DNA of 64,000 nucleotides from CBDFMG01 sp965221205 [NCBI: bacterium] (GCA_965221205.1 OZ244870.1:372001-436000), one strand, 5' to 3'. Counted from the first letter of the stretch, positions 1 through 10,937 are shown. Made by a program: numbers and translations. The notes: generated by a model from the letters alone, not told the origin.

Positions 1-1161
1 GCAATGGTAGTCGGAGGTCTCTGGGCTCTACTTCGATTGCGTACAAGCTTAGTAAGCGGAATCAAATCAGGCGTTGATTCATACAAAAAGATCAAAGAAG
101 GCGGTGCTTCGGATTTAAAACGGACGGATCGTGATACCCCGATGCATTGGGTAGGTACTGCCCTCGTCATTCTGGTAATTCCACTTTTTTTCATATTTAA
201 CTATTTTACGGGGAGTGTCTTTATTTCGGCGATCATGGCTGTCATCATGCTGATAGCTGGATTTCTCTTCTCCTCAGTTGCTGCATATATGGCAGGGCTT
301 GTTGGATCTTCAAACAACCCGATCTCGGGTGTTACCATAGCAACAATTTTATTTTCATCACTGCTTCTGGTACTTTTAATGGGACCTGAAAGCTTGATCG
401 GTCCCGCTGCTGCAATCTTCATCGGGGCAGTTGTCTGCTGCGGTGCGGCAATCGCCGGTGATAATATGCAGGACCTAAAGGCAGGACATGTTCTCGGAGC
501 AACTCCTTATAAACAGCAGATCATGCAGGCTGTCGGTGTTGGGACAGCGGCACTTGTTATGGCTCCAGTTCTGACACTCCTTTTAAATGCCTATGGTCTC
601 GGTGTGCCAACATCGGAACATCCCAATCCTCTGGCGGCACCGCAGGCTACTCTCATGGCATCGGTTGCACAGGGTGTTTTCGGGGGAGGACTCCCGTGGG
701 GTCTCGTAACAATGGGCATGGGTGTTGCTGTGCTGGTCATTTTGTTGGACCTCTGGCTCGAAAAACGTGGTAGTGAATTTAGAACGCCGGTTCTTGCGGT
801 GGCTGTCGGTATTTATCTTCCGTTTGAACTTGAAGTGCCGATTTTAATCGGAGGGATTATTGCCTGGTTGGTTGGACGCCAGTTCAACACAAGAGAATCA
901 GAAGTCGAAGTATCCGAAATTGAAAAGATACGGACTGCCAAATCAACCGGTCAACGGCGTGGACTCCTCTTTGCCGCAGGGCTTATCACAGGCGAAGCAC
1001 TGATAGGTATTCTCATGGCAATCCCGATTGTCGTATATGGCAGCAGCGAAGTTCTTGCGCTCTTTGGGGTTCACAATATGAGTGTTGTTGCCCTTATACT
1101 TCTTGCGGCAGTCATCTACACGCTTTACCGAGTGAGCTCCGGCCCGCTTCGTGAAAAGTAA
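1..1161 (+). CDS. OPT family oligopeptide transporter, C-terminal part
   Basis: Membrane transporter of the oligopeptide transporter (OPT) family, which in bacteria is thought to import small peptides or metal chelates by proton symport. The reading frame is open to the window edge, so the N-terminal part is missing; the first in-frame ATG at position 4 is internal. About ten hydrophobic segments are visible. The family signature around NPISGVTIATI lies near residue 105, and the last segment is followed by a short basic tail. The two halves are linked by a charged loop around residues 295-315. Nothing downstream is co-directional within the same unit: 115 bases of AT-rich DNA separate it from the next gene. 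Family assignment is firm; the substrate is unknown. Confidence 0.85.
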   Translation, partial: AMVVGGLWALLRLRTSLVSGIKSGVDSYKKIKEGGASDLKRTDRDTPMHWVGTALVILVIPLFFIFNYFTGSVFISAIMAVIMLIAGFLFSSVAAYMAGLVGSSNNPISGVTIATILFSSLLLVLLMGPESLIGPAAAIFIGAVVCCGAAIAGDNMQDLKAGHVLGATPYKQQIMQAVGVGTAALVMAPVLTLLLNAYGLGVPTSEHPNPLAAPQATLMASVAQGVFGGGLPWGLVTMGMGVAVLVILLDLWLEKRGSEFRTPVLAVAVGIYLPFELEVPILIGGIIAWLVGRQFNTRESEVEVSEIEKIRTAKSTGQRRGLLFAAGLITGEALIGILMAIPIVVYGSSEVLALFGVHNMSVVALILLAAVIYTLYRVSSGPLREK

Positions 1162-1276
1162 ATACCCTATTATTTGTTGAGATCATACAATAATTCATGC
1201 TAAATTCGTTTCAGCATATTTTACTATTCAAATCTATAATGTGTTTTTTGGGTATTTTTTGTAACGATATCTATAA

Positions 1277-4200
1277 TTGTCAAAAAGGAATTCTACTTTT
1301 GTGAAGAAATTATTAGAACAGTATCTAAAAAATATCTCAAACACTTCCCAACGTGGCGATGCACGGGAAGAAAGCTATTATAAACATCTTGATGCGTTAA
1401 TTAAACAATATGCTGAAATTCAAAATGCAAAAAATATTGATGTTACTATCCTTCCCAAAAAAACAGAGGCCGGAAATCCCGATTTTCGTGTTTGGGATGG
1501 AAAGAATCATATCACTGGCTACATCGAAGCAAAAGACCCATCCGTTACAAACCTTGATCATATCGAAAGTACTGAACAATTGGAACGTTATTGTTTGACT
1601 TTCCCCAATGTCATCTTAACCAATTTTTATGAGTTTCGTTTATATCGCAGTAATAAACGTATAGCACACGTCATGATAGGACGTCCTGTTATTGCTCAAC
1701 GTTTGCATACCACGCCGCCAGTTGAAAATATTGACAAATTCAAAAAATTATTTGATCTCTTTTTTTCTTTTGCTCAGCCAAAAGTTAATACGGCACGATC
1801 GCTTGCTATTGAACTGGCAAGACGTACCCGCTTTCTCCGTGATGAAGTCGTTGCCGTAGAAATGAGAAAAAATGGAGGCAAAGGTCACAAACAGGTTCTC
1901 GGTTTTTATGAAGCATTTAAAAAATACCTCATCGGAACATTGACAGAAAAACAATTTGCTGATCTTTATGCGCAAACGATTACCTACGGTCTTTTTGCCG
2001 CACGTATGAGAGCTAACGGTGATTTTAACCGCAGAATGGCTTTCGATTATATTCCACACACTATCGGCATTCTGCGTGATGTATTTAGATATATCTCTTT
2101 AGAAAAACCTCCTTTATCTCTACAAATTATTGTCGAAGATATTTCTGCAATATTATACGTAACCGATGTCAATAATATACTTCGAGAATATTACCAAACC
2201 GGCAAAGGCCGAGATCCAATTATTCACTTTTATGAAACATTTTTAGCTACCTATGATCCGAAAATCCGTGAACGACGGGGTGTCTATTACACACCGGAAG
2301 CCGTTGTAAAATATATCGTTCGTTCAATTCATTCTATTTTAAAAACACATTTCGGTTTAGTTGATGGTTTGGCAAGTGACGATGTTAAACTTCTTGATCC
2401 TGCTGGCGGCACACAGACATTTCCTGCTGAAGCGATTCGTGTGGCGGCTCAAGAATTTAAAACCAAATATGGCGAAGGCGGTTTGCACCGCTGGATCAGC
2501 ACGCACATTCTTGCCAATTATTATGCCTTTGAATTAATGATGGCGCCATATGCAATAGGCCATTTAAAAATGAGCATTATTTTTGATGAATTGGGCTATA
2601 AATTGACGGATGATGAACGGTTTAAACTCTATTTAACTAATACGTTAGAAATGGCAGAAATTGAACAGGTCATCATACCAGGCTTGAGTTCTCTCAGTGA
2701 AGAAAGTCATCTGGCGGGTAAAGTCAAAAAAGAACAGCCGGTTCTGGTGATTCTTGGAAATCCACCTTATAGTGGCAGTTCCGCAAATATCAACGACTGG
2801 ACGGAACGGTTATTGAAAGAAGATATTAATGGCGCACAAAGCTATTATAAAGTTGATGGCAAGCCGCTTGGTGAGAAAAATCCGAAATGGCTGCAGGACG
2901 ATTACGTGAAATTTCTGCGATTTGCCCAGTGGAAAATACAGACTTCCGGTTACGGCATCGTGGGGATGATTACCAATCACAGTTATCTGGACAGCCCCAC
3001 CTTCCGCGGTATGCGACAGAGCTTGATGAAAACCTTTGATGAGATGTACATTCTCGATCTTCACGGCAACAGCCTTAAAAAGGAAATTACGCCCGAAGGC
3101 GGTAAGGACGAAAATGTGTTTGATATTCGCCAGGGCGTACCCATTTCTCTGTTTGTGAGAAATAAGAAATTGATAGAATCGCAGGTATATCATACCGATA
3201 TATACGGTTTACGGAAAGAAAAATATGATTGGCTGGAAAAAAACGAATTTAAAAAAGAGAATTATTCAACGATAAAACCGCAAAGCCCTTACTATTTTTT
3301 GGTGAAAAGAAACACCGAAATGATTAGACATTACCTGAAATGGAAAAAAATAAATGAAATATTCCCTGTCAATAGTGTTGGAATTGTAACTTCAAGGGAC
3401 TCATTTGTCATTGATTATAAAAAAATGAACTTAAAAAACAGAATATTGCAATTTATGAACCTTTCACAACCAGATGAAATAATTGCACAGGCTTACAACT
3501 TAAATGATAAATCCAATTGGAATATTCAAGAAGCCAGAAAAAAAGTAAGAAATTTGGATGAAATTGATGAATTAGAAAATTATTTTGCCGAAATATTATA
3601 CCGTCCTTTTGATAAACGATATATTTTTTAACACAGTTCATTAATTGAACGTATGCGTTCAGAAGTCATGCGTCACATGCTGAAAGATAATATTGGCTTG
3701 ACAGTCGGAAGGCAAGTTAAGGCAAGTAAAGAATGGCGACATTGTTTTATATCTAATTCAATAATTGAAAGCACTTTTATTTCTAATAAGACAAGTGAAA
3801 TCACATATTTTTTATCGTTATACATTTATCCCGATGAAGAAAAGAGAGACCTATTTAATCACAAGCAAACCGAAAAAGAACCGAATATCCAGCAATCACT
3901 TTTTGACACATTATCGGTATCCTATGATCAAAAACCTACACCGGAAGAGATTCTTTACTACATCTACAGCGTGTTTTACAGCACTATCTACCGCGAAACC
4001 TATGCCGAGGCCGAGTTTTTAAGAGTCGATTTTCCACGTGTGCCATTTACATCAAATTATGGCCTGTTCAAAACAATGGGCGATCTTGGCATAAAACTGG
4101 CTGACTTACATCTACTCAAAAGTCCGGAGCTCGATCCGCCAGTTGCCAAATATCAGGGCAGCGGCGCTAACGACCGGATTGACAAGATTACCTACAAAGA

Positions 4201-4444
4201 AGACGAACAGCGCATATATATCAACAAAGACAAATATTTTGAAGGTGTAACGTCAGAGGTTTGGAATTATCACATTGGGGGGTATCAAGTCTTACACAAA
4301 TATTTAAAAGATAGAAAAGGTCGAATGATGGATGTTGCACCTTGCTATTGCCGAATAGTTACAGCCTTAAGTAAAACTATAGAAATTCAAAATCAAGTTG
4401 ATAAAATATACCCCGGAATTGAAAAAACACTTGTCGAGTTTTAG
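1277..4444 (+). pseudogene. Type ISP/IIG-like restriction-modification enzyme, split by one in-frame TAA
   Basis: Single polypeptide combining DNA cleavage and N6-adenine methylation. The N-terminal region shows a PD-(D/E)XK pattern (PDF near residue 68, then EAK near residue 85). The methyltransferase core follows, with a motif-I region DPAGGTQTF near residue 375 and motif IV NPPY near residue 495. DPAGGTQTF departs from the usual DPAxGTGTF. A specificity domain follows. TAA at 3629-3631 interrupts the frame; reading through it gives an uninterrupted continuation (HSSLIERMRSEVMRHML) to 4444 in the same frame, about 1055 residues in total. Homologues carry an aromatic residue at this point, so a TAT/TAC to TAA change is likely. 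The track start at 1277 is TTG; GTG at 1301, preceded by AAAAAGGA, is the better start. Without readthrough the target-recognition part is lost. Confidence 0.85.
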
Positions 4445-4462
4445 AAATTATTAATATTCGCT

Positions 4463-5659
4463 TTACATGATCTTTCGAACCCGTATAATCCCTTCAGCTT
4501 CACCGATTTTCTTGAGCGCCGCTTCGGTAATCGATCCGCTCACATCAACAATGTTATACGCAATATCACCGCGGCTCTTGTTGATCATTTCTGTAATATT
4601 GAGCTTTTCCTCTGCAATGATCTTTGTTATTTTCTCAATCATCGCCGGGATATTCTGATTAATAATGATCAAACGCGTTTCACCGTTTCTGTCGAGAAAA
4701 CAGTTGGGGAAATTAATCGAATGCTTGATGTTTCCGTTTTTCATAAAATCGATCATCTGATTCGCTACCATGACAGCGCAGTTTTCTTCAGCTTCAGCGG
4801 TCGATGCCCCGAGATGTGGAATACAGACGACATTCTTTACACCGAGAAGTTCCTTGGACGGAAAATCGGTTACATATTTGATCACGATATCGTTATCGAG
4901 CGCTTTCACGAGGTCTTTTCCGTCAACAAGTTCGCCCCGGGAAAAATTCATGACCCTAATCCCTTTTTTCATCTTTGAAAAGAGCTTTTTATTCAAAAAT
5001 CCTTTTGTCGAAACACTGAGCGGAACATGAAGTGACAAAAAGTCAGACTCTGCAAGCACTGAATTCAATTCGTCGGCCTTTTTAACGGTACTTGAAAGCT
5101 GCCAGGCACTTTCGACCGATATAAACGGGTCGAATCCTGTAACAGACATACCGAGCGATTCTGCTGCATTGGCAACCAGCATTCCAATTGATCCCAATCC
5201 GATGACACCGAGTTTTTTCCCCATAATCTCGGAGCCCTTGAACATATTTTTATTCTTCTCGACAAGCCGAGCGGTGTCTTGATCAGTCTCTCTTAATGTA
5301 TCAAGCCAATTCACACCGGCAACCACATTTCTCGACGACATCAGCAGCCCGCACAATACCAGTTCCTTCACCGCATTTGCATTTGCACCGGGCGTGTTAA
5401 AGACAACGACGCCTTTCTCGGTACAGATATTGACGGGAATATTGTTGACACCTGAACCCGCTCTCCCGATTGCTTTCAATGATGATGAAATTTCCAATGC
5501 ATGAAGTTTGTAACTTCTGACGACAATGCCGTCTGCATTTTTTGAAAGCTTTGAACACTCTTTGATGTCAATTCCTGCTTTGTGCGTAACATCGAACTGA
5601 GCGTCAGTGAACAATTCTGCGGAAGTCTTGCTCACTTTATCGGGAATTACGATTTTCAT
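4463..5659 (-). CDS. serA: D-3-phosphoglycerate dehydrogenase (intact copy)
   Basis: Oxidises 3-phosphoglycerate with NAD+ in the first step of serine synthesis. The 398-residue protein has the D-2-hydroxyacid dehydrogenase layout: a substrate domain, a Rossmann fold with GLGSIG near residue 155, the conserved HLGAST catalytic histidine segment near residue 282, and a C-terminal ACT domain (from about residue 325) that typically binds serine. The length fits the short SerA type that lacks the extra intervening domain. It lies downstream of a broken paralogue, an aminotransferase and a DUF1015 gene on the same strand. A hairpin and about 320 bases separate it from the paralogue, so it may have its own promoter. 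Confidence 0.93.
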   Translation of the reverse strand: MKIVIPDKVSKTSAELFTDAQFDVTHKAGIDIKECSKLSKNADGIVVRSYKLHALEISSSLKAIGRAGSGVNNIPVNICTEKGVVVFNTPGANANAVKELVLCGLLMSSRNVVAGVNWLDTLRETDQDTARLVEKNKNMFKGSEIMGKKLGVIGLGSIGMLVANAAESLGMSVTGFDPFISVESAWQLSSTVKKADELNSVLAESDFLSLHVPLSVSTKGFLNKKLFSKMKKGIRVMNFSRGELVDGKDLVKALDNDIVIKYVTDFPSKELLGVKNVVCIPHLGASTAEAEENCAVMVANQMIDFMKNGNIKHSINFPNCFLDRNGETRLIIINQNIPAMIEKITKIIAEEKLNITEMINKSRGDIAYNIVDVSGSITEAALKKIGEAEGIIRVRKIM

Positions 5660-5925
5660 TGTGGTACCTGCCTTTTTGTTTGTGGAACAACGCCTTTCAT
5701 GTCTTTTAGCGATTCAATCATAAGCGGGTAGCCGGCTGGTTGATGATTGTGTCACGGGCTCAGGTGTGTCGGATTAGTGACAAAACTAAAATACTCAATG
5801 TACAAATTTATTTTGTAAGAATCGAGTGTAAAAATTGGGAGAAATAGTGAAGCACTATGTTGAAGGAGGCTGATTCGCACGAATGCGAACCTTTTCGATG
5901 GAAAAGCACGATAGCGAAATCAACA

Positions 5926-5967
5926 GAAAAGCCGGCTCTCAGCAAAGGTAGTATTGAGAGAACCGGC
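5926..5967 (-). terminator. Rho-independent terminator after the serA-like pseudogene
   Basis: A GCCGGnnCTCTCA-type inverted repeat (arms at 5931-5941 and 5954-5967) is followed on the minus strand by a TTTTC tract. It sits just past the end of the broken serA copy and would end the DUF1015-aminotransferase transcript, uncoupling it from the intact serA. A second small hairpin (TTCGCA/TGCGAA, about 5874-5889) lies just beyond. Confidence 0.65.
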
Positions 5968-5984
5968 ATTGAAGCACTATTGTC

Positions 5985-7180
5985 CTAAATCCGCCGTACC
6001 ATTACGACACTGTCGAGTCCATTGAGTTTTTGTATTACATCCTCGAAAAGCGGACCAGCCGTATCTATAAGCGTATACATAATATTGCCACGACTCTCGG
6101 AAACGGCGTCATTAACCGTTACTGATGATTCGTTCAGGAGTGCTTTTATTGCCCCTGAAGCCGCGCCGTCACCATTAGAAATAACAGCAACTCTGTTTTC
6201 TCCACTGCGTTCCAAAAAACAGGCAGGAAAGTTTACCGAATTGAGAATATTCCCGTTTTTGAGGTAATCGACGATTTGGTCCGAGACCATGACCCGCACA
6301 GTTCTCTTCTGCCTCAGCGACTGAAACGCCAAGATGGGGAATTGCGATAACGTTTTCAATATCGATTAATGCCACACTGAGAAAATCGGTGACATACGAG
6401 GACACAATTCCCGATTGAATCGCTGCAAGTAGATCGTCCGTATTAACCAGCTCGTTCCGGGCAAAATTAAGGATCTTAACACCCGGTTTCATTTTTGCGA
6501 ACATATCTTCGTTGAACAAGCCTTCAGTTTGGCTGTTTACAGCAATATTGATCGAAAGAAATTCCGAATCAGGCAACAGTTCTTCAATTGTTTTGACTGT
6601 TTTGATTCCCGGAGATAAATTTTTCCGCTTATCGTCTGAAAATGACCGGGTATACGCCGTAACATTCATCCCAAGTGCAGCCGCATCATTCGCGGTGAGC
6701 ATACCGATTGCGCCCAGACCGATGACTCCAAGATTTTTTCCTTAATTTCGGTCCCTTTGAAAAAGTCTTTGTTTTTCAATCAGCTTTGGCGCCTCACTTC
6801 CGGTATCCTTAATCATGGAAGTCCAGTTTATACCGCTGACAATCTTTCGAGCGGCGAGGAACATACCGCAGAATACTAACTCTTTTACGCCATTTGCGTT
6901 TGCTCCGGGTGTGTTGAAAACAACCACACCCAGATCCGGTACACTTATCAACAGGAATGTTATTGACACCTGCTCCTGCCCGGCCGATTGCCTTAATAAG
7001 CGATCCACCGAATACCAGATCGTGAAGCCTGTAGCTCCGAACAATCACTGCATCGGCATCTTTGCTCAGTTCACTGCACTCATCAATCTCAATGCCGGGT
7101 TTCTGTGTTACGGAAAACCATGTATCTTCGAATGTCGAGACAGCCGTTTTGCCGACCGTATCAGGAATTGTTACGTTCAT
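5985..7180 (-). pseudogene. Second phosphoglycerate dehydrogenase copy, frameshifted
   Basis: A tandem paralogue of the neighbouring serA, recognisable from start (MNVTIPDTVGKT) to the ACT-domain end (VVMVRRI). Pieces of the protein lie in different frames. The frame shifts near 6945 (after DKCT), is disturbed twice near 6740-6785 with a TAA in the observed frame, and shifts again near 6290 (after AEENCA). Each shift can be explained by one base gained or lost in a short run of G or A. The Rossmann motif (GLGAIG) and the IPHLGVS histidine segment survive in sequence. Identity to the intact copy looks like roughly half, so this is an old duplicate and not a recent one. It is either a pseudogene or a badly sequenced gene; it follows the aminotransferase by 13 bases, as in an operon. 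Confidence 0.85.
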
Positions 7181-7193
7181 AGCTTTTCCTTTT

Positions 7194-8279
7194 TTAAAAA
7201 TATTCTTCGAGCTTTGCAGTATACTCCTTTAAGTCATCGATTGTTATATCGCCCATCGTGGGGATTCTAAACGTCTGCGGTTTATCCTCTTCAAGTAATT
7301 TTTTGTTGAGATTTCCGTAACCGGAGTCGACGGAATACCCTTTGGAGCATAAATCTTTTTTGATGTCGGTAAAACTCACATCTTTAGTGTTAATGAAACA
7401 GCCGACCGTATCTGACAGACAACCTTCTTCAGGGAACGGTTCAAATCCCTGTCCGGCTGCCCATCCACGGACGAATTCGGCCATCTCTGTATGTCGTTTA
7501 AATCTGTTCTCGATGCCTTCCTGCTCGATGAGTTCGAGACGCTTCTGAAGAGCATACAAATGCGGTATCGAGGCAGTATATGGTGTTTGATCACCATCAT
7601 AGGCTTTTTTCAGTTCGAGAATATCGAAATAATATCCTCTGCCTTCAATTGTTTTTGCCCGCTCATATGCTCGCTCGCTCACTGTACACACAGCAAGTCC
7701 CGGTGGTATGGCAAGCGCTTTCTGTGTCGAGGCAAGACACATGTCGATTCCAAGTTTATCGACTTCAATTTTCATGCCCGACAATGAAGAAACAGCATCG
7801 ACCAGAAAAAGAACATCCGGATGCCGCTTCATGACTTCGGAAATAGATGCAAGATCCGATGCAACACCAGTCGATGTTTCGTTGTGGACTATGCAGAATG
7901 TATCGAAACCACCCTGCGACAATGCTTTATCGACATCGTCTGCTTTAACACCTTTTCCGAAATCGTACGTGATTCGCTCTACCTGACGGCTGCAGTTTTC
8001 GGAAATAGTTGACCATTTTTTGGAAAATGCACCGTTCACAGCATGAAGCGCCTTCGTTCCGATGCAGCACCGTACTGCGGCTTCCCAGAATCCGGATCCA
8101 GTCGACGTGGAGATCAGAATATCACCTTCGGTGAAGAGCAGCTTCTGCAGTCCCGGTCTTAGGCTACCGAACAATTCTTTGAATTCGGGTGTCCGGTGGC
8201 CGATCTGCGGCCCCGACATTGCCTCGAGAACCACTTTACCTACCTCTACAGGTCCCGGGATAAATAGCTTGTTCGCCAT
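7194..8279 (-). CDS. Class V aminotransferase, probable phosphoserine or serine-pyruvate/alanine-glyoxylate aminotransferase
   Basis: PLP-dependent transaminase of the alanine-glyoxylate/serine-pyruvate branch, 361 residues. The N-terminus has the typical IPGPVEV opening and HRTPEF segment. The aspartate that pairs with the PLP ring is in DAVSS (near residue 161), and the Schiff-base lysine is K187 in STQKALAIPPGL. Enzymes of this branch act as phosphoserine aminotransferase in archaea and some bacteria. Directly beside phosphoglycerate dehydrogenase genes, and with no classical SerC nearby, conversion of phosphohydroxypyruvate to phosphoserine is the likely role. It starts only 4 bases after the DUF1015 gene, so the two are co-transcribed. 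A photorespiratory-type glyoxylate reaction cannot be excluded from sequence alone. Confidence 0.85.
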   Translation of the reverse strand: MANKLFIPGPVEVGKVVLEAMSGPQIGHRTPEFKELFGSLRPGLQKLLFTEGDILISTSTGSGFWEAAVRCCIGTKALHAVNGAFSKKWSTISENCSRQVERITYDFGKGVKADDVDKALSQGGFDTFCIVHNETSTGVASDLASISEVMKRHPDVLFLVDAVSSLSGMKIEVDKLGIDMCLASTQKALAIPPGLAVCTVSERAYERAKTIEGRGYYFDILELKKAYDGDQTPYTASIPHLYALQKRLELIEQEGIENRFKRHTEMAEFVRGWAAGQGFEPFPEEGCLSDTVGCFINTKDVSFTDIKKDLCSKGYSVDSGYGNLNKKLLEEDKPQTFRIPTMGDITIDDLKEYTAKLEEYF

Positions 8280-8283
8280 AGTA

Positions 8284-9429
8284 TTACTCCCATCTGTTAA
8301 GTACTAAGCCCGAAAACATCTTCGGATAAAAGAAGGTCGATTTCTGCGGCATAATTCTGTCCGACCTCGCAATTTCGAATGTTTGTTTTAGTGAGGGTGG
8401 ATTCACGAAAAATGCCGTCTTTCCGTTTGCGATTTTCTGAATTGTCAATTCATTACCCTTGACAAGCTCTATATTCGGTTGTGTTAATTGTTCTTCGGAA
8501 AGATTCATAATTTTATAAAAAATAAGATCGTGCAGGATCACAACATCGAGCTCGTTATCGTACCCCTCTTTAAGGGTGATTCTGTGCTTCTCGGATGGGT
8601 CGGCAACAACAAACGACCGTGGTATCAGTTCAAAATCAAACGAATCCAACGACTCAATATCGAAGTGGTCTTTCAGAGTGTTGATATCAATGGTAATATT
8701 CAAAATCCTGTTTGTCGGGAGGATAACAAGTCCTTCATTATATGCATTGACGAGTGTAGTCATGACATGCATTTTACCGCTGTTCTCCTTATTGTATTTA
8801 ACTGCGGTCTTGTAGCGGTGATGGCCGTCTGCAATGAGGAGTCCTTTGGGTTCCATTATTGATATAATTTTAGAAATAACATCCTCATCACTGATCTGCC
8901 ACATTCGGTGGACATTTTCATCCTGATCGACGTATTTAATATCTTCTGTGCGGGATTTTTGCACTTCCAGCAGCCTGTCAATCGCCTTTTTCTCGTCCTC
9001 ATAGATGAGAAAAATCTGACCGACATCAGATTTAGTTTTGCACATCAGATCATGCCGGTCAGCAGTATGTTTCTCAAACGTGCGCTCATGAGGCAAAACA
9101 TTGGTTCCGAAATCCTCAATCTGCAGCAGACAGACAAATCCAGTTCTCGTGTAATGTTTTTTGTTAGCTGAATACTGCTGCTCATACACATAGAGTGAAT
9201 CGCTGTCATCTCGGATCATAACATTTTCACCAATCATTGAATTCAATAGTTCATTTGATTTTACATGGTCGTCATTGAGGATAACATTCACAAAATTGTA
9301 CGGTGATAAAGCTGTTAGTTGTGCTTTGTAATCGGAATCGATGACATCATAAGGAGGTGTGATAACATTTTGCGGGTTTACTTTGTCTTGATTATACCGG
9401 TAGCCTTTAAATCCTTTGATAACTGCCAT
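8284..9429 (-). CDS. DUF1015 family protein
   Basis: 381-residue member of DUF1015, a family of unknown biochemical function. The characteristic N-terminal ITPPYDVI segment (about residue 24) and the strongly conserved ADGHHRYKTA segment (about residue 200) are both present, and the length is normal. It begins a minus-strand operon with the aminotransferase and serA-type genes. DUF1015 genes are often found with serine-pathway genes, so a role linked to serine or phosphoserine metabolism is a reasonable inference, but no reaction is known. It is divergent from lysW, leaving about 150 bases in between for both promoters. Confidence 0.88.
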   Translation of the reverse strand: MAVIKGFKGYRYNQDKVNPQNVITPPYDVIDSDYKAQLTALSPYNFVNVILNDDHVKSNELLNSMIGENVMIRDDSDSLYVYEQQYSANKKHYTRTGFVCLLQIEDFGTNVLPHERTFEKHTADRHDLMCKTKSDVGQIFLIYEDEKKAIDRLLEVQKSRTEDIKYVDQDENVHRMWQISDEDVISKIISIMEPKGLLIADGHHRYKTAVKYNKENSGKMHVMTTLVNAYNEGLVILPTNRILNITIDINTLKDHFDIESLDSFDFELIPRSFVVADPSEKHRITLKEGYDNELDVVILHDLIFYKIMNLSEEQLTQPNIELVKGNELTIQKIANGKTAFFVNPPSLKQTFEIARSDRIMPQKSTFFYPKMFSGLVLNRWE

Positions 9430-9580
9430 AAAGTGGACCTTTCATTACTTAAAAAGAGAGCAGTGTCTCCGGAGGAACTGGGAGGAACTGTGTGATTAAT
9501 TTAGCATTTGTAAAAATACAAAATTTTATGTATATTTAAAAGTTTATTTCAGATCAAATTATAGTGGAAGGAAGAGAAGC

Positions 9581-9751
9581 ATGGCAAGTGCGGAATGCCC
9601 TGTGTGCGGTGCCGATGTTGAGCTTACAGACGATACGGAGCGGGATGAGCTGATCGAGTGTGATGACTGTGGAACAGACCTAGAAGTCGCTGGTATCGAT
9701 CCTTATTCACTTCGGGAAGCTCCGCAGACTGAAGAAGATTGGGGAGAATAA
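9581..9751 (+). CDS. lysW: Amino-group carrier protein LysW
   Basis: 56-residue acidic carrier to which alpha-aminoadipate is attached during lysine synthesis, protecting its amino group. Two CxxC zinc knuckles (CPVC at residues 6-9, CDDC at 27-30) form the N-terminal zinc ribbon. The protein ends in EDWGE, the hallmark tail whose last glutamate forms the isopeptide bond with the substrate. The ATG follows GGAAGGAAGAGAAGC, a good ribosome-binding site. It is the first gene of the lysine operon; the homocitrate synthase ATG begins 4 bases after its stop. Confidence 0.97.
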   Translation: MASAECPVCGADVELTDDTERDELIECDDCGTDLEVAGIDPYSLREAPQTEEDWGE

Positions 9752-9755
9752 ATCA

Positions 9756-10937
9756 ATGCTGCAAGTTCTGGATGCAACATTACGGGAGGGTGAACAGACT
9801 CCCGGAGTCTGTTTTGACGGACACATCAAACTGGCAATAGCAAACCTGCTCGATGAGATTGGAATCAATGTGATCGAAACGGGACATCCGCTCGTCAGCC
9901 GTGAAATTCATGCTGCAACCAAAATGATTGCAAACAAAAATCTTAATGCGATTGTGGGTGCCCACTCCCGTTCGTTGGAAGAAGATGTTGATCTCGCACT
10001 AGATTGTGGTGTGGGATTTATCGGGATTTTCTATTGTGTTAAAGACGAACGGCTGGATAATGTATTTAAAAAGAAATTAAGTGCGGCTATTGACCAGATT
10101 GTGAAAGTAGTTGCCTACGCAAAAGAGCAAAAACCTGGTCTGATTGTTCGCTACACACCGGAAGACACTGTCAGATCAAAGTATCAGAATGTCCTCGATG
10201 CAGCATCGGCAGCGGTGGAGGCGGGCGCGGATATTATCAGCATTGCCGACACGACCGGATACATGATTCCGGGAACCGACCGGAGCATGTACGACTATGT
10301 TGCTCGGTTGAAGACAGACCTTGCCGCCAAAAGTTTGAATCCAAAAATCGCCGTGCACTGTCACAATGACCGTGGACTTGCACTGACGAACGTACTTGAC
10401 GGTTACAGAGCAGGTGCGGAAGTTATTGATGTTACTGTGCTCGGAATCGGTGAACGGGCAGGACTGGTCGACCTTGCCCAGCTCCTGATGCTTATGGCAA
10501 ACGATTTCGATATGGCCGGCAGATGGGAACTTGAAAAACTGCCGGAGCTGTATGAATTGGTCAGCAACTATACCGGGATGGCAATTCCTGATAATTTTCC
10601 GATTGTGGGTAAAAATGCTTTTACCCATTGTGCCGGAGTCCACACACACGCAGCCACAAAAGACCCGTTTCATTACCAGAGCATTGACCCGGCTGTTATC
10701 GGCAGAAAAACCGAAATAGCCCTGGATCATATGTCAGGGATTTCCTCGGTGCTCTGGGCTCTCGAAAAAATTGGTGCGGAATTCGATAAAAAGCTCGCAA
10801 CCAAAGTGCTTGATACGGTGAAATCAGTCGGACAGAAAGGGAGAACCGTAGGATTGTCCGAACTTCCTCATATTGTAGAATGGTGCAGGCATCATTACGA
10901 AAACAAAGCATTCATTGAATTTGCCCCCGTAAAATAA
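9756..10937 (+). CDS. Homocitrate synthase
   Basis: Condenses acetyl-CoA with 2-oxoglutarate to homocitrate, the committed step of the aminoadipate lysine pathway. The 393-residue protein belongs to the DRE-TIM isopropylmalate/homocitrate synthase family. Its first strand carries [13 protein letters not shown] (residues 6-18) with the metal-binding aspartate and catalytic arginine, and the HCHND metal site is near residue 203. Position directly after lysW favours homocitrate over isopropylmalate synthase. Homoaconitase and homoisocitrate dehydrogenase genes are not in this window. Citramalate or re-citrate synthase would be the alternatives by sequence alone. Confidence 0.9.
   Translation: MLQVLDATLREGEQTPGVCFDGHIKLAIANLLDEIGINVIETGHPLVSREIHAATKMIANKNLNAIVGAHSRSLEEDVDLALDCGVGFIGIFYCVKDERLDNVFKKKLSAAIDQIVKVVAYAKEQKPGLIVRYTPEDTVRSKYQNVLDAASAAVEAGADIISIADTTGYMIPGTDRSMYDYVARLKTDLAAKSLNPKIAVHCHNDRGLALTNVLDGYRAGAEVIDVTVLGIGERAGLVDLAQLLMLMANDFDMAGRWELEKLPELYELVSNYTGMAIPDNFPIVGKNAFTHCAGVHTHAATKDPFHYQSIDPAVIGRKTEIALDHMSGISSVLWALEKIGAEFDKKLATKVLDTVKSVGQKGRTVGLSELPHIVEWCRHHYENKAFIEFAPVK

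Noticed and set aside
3629-3631. Stop-codon readthrough or an alternative genetic code at the split restriction enzyme
   Set aside because: TAA ends many intact genes in the window, so it is a normal stop here; a point mutation explains the split.
5985-7180. Programmed frameshifting in the second serA
   Set aside because: Several shifts in both directions without slippery-site structure; decay or sequencing error fits better.
6815-7270. Long opposite-strand frames over the serA and aminotransferase genes (such as 6815-7270 and 7491-7787)
   Set aside because: They are mirror frames of conserved coding sequence with no ribosome-binding site or protein-like pattern of their own.
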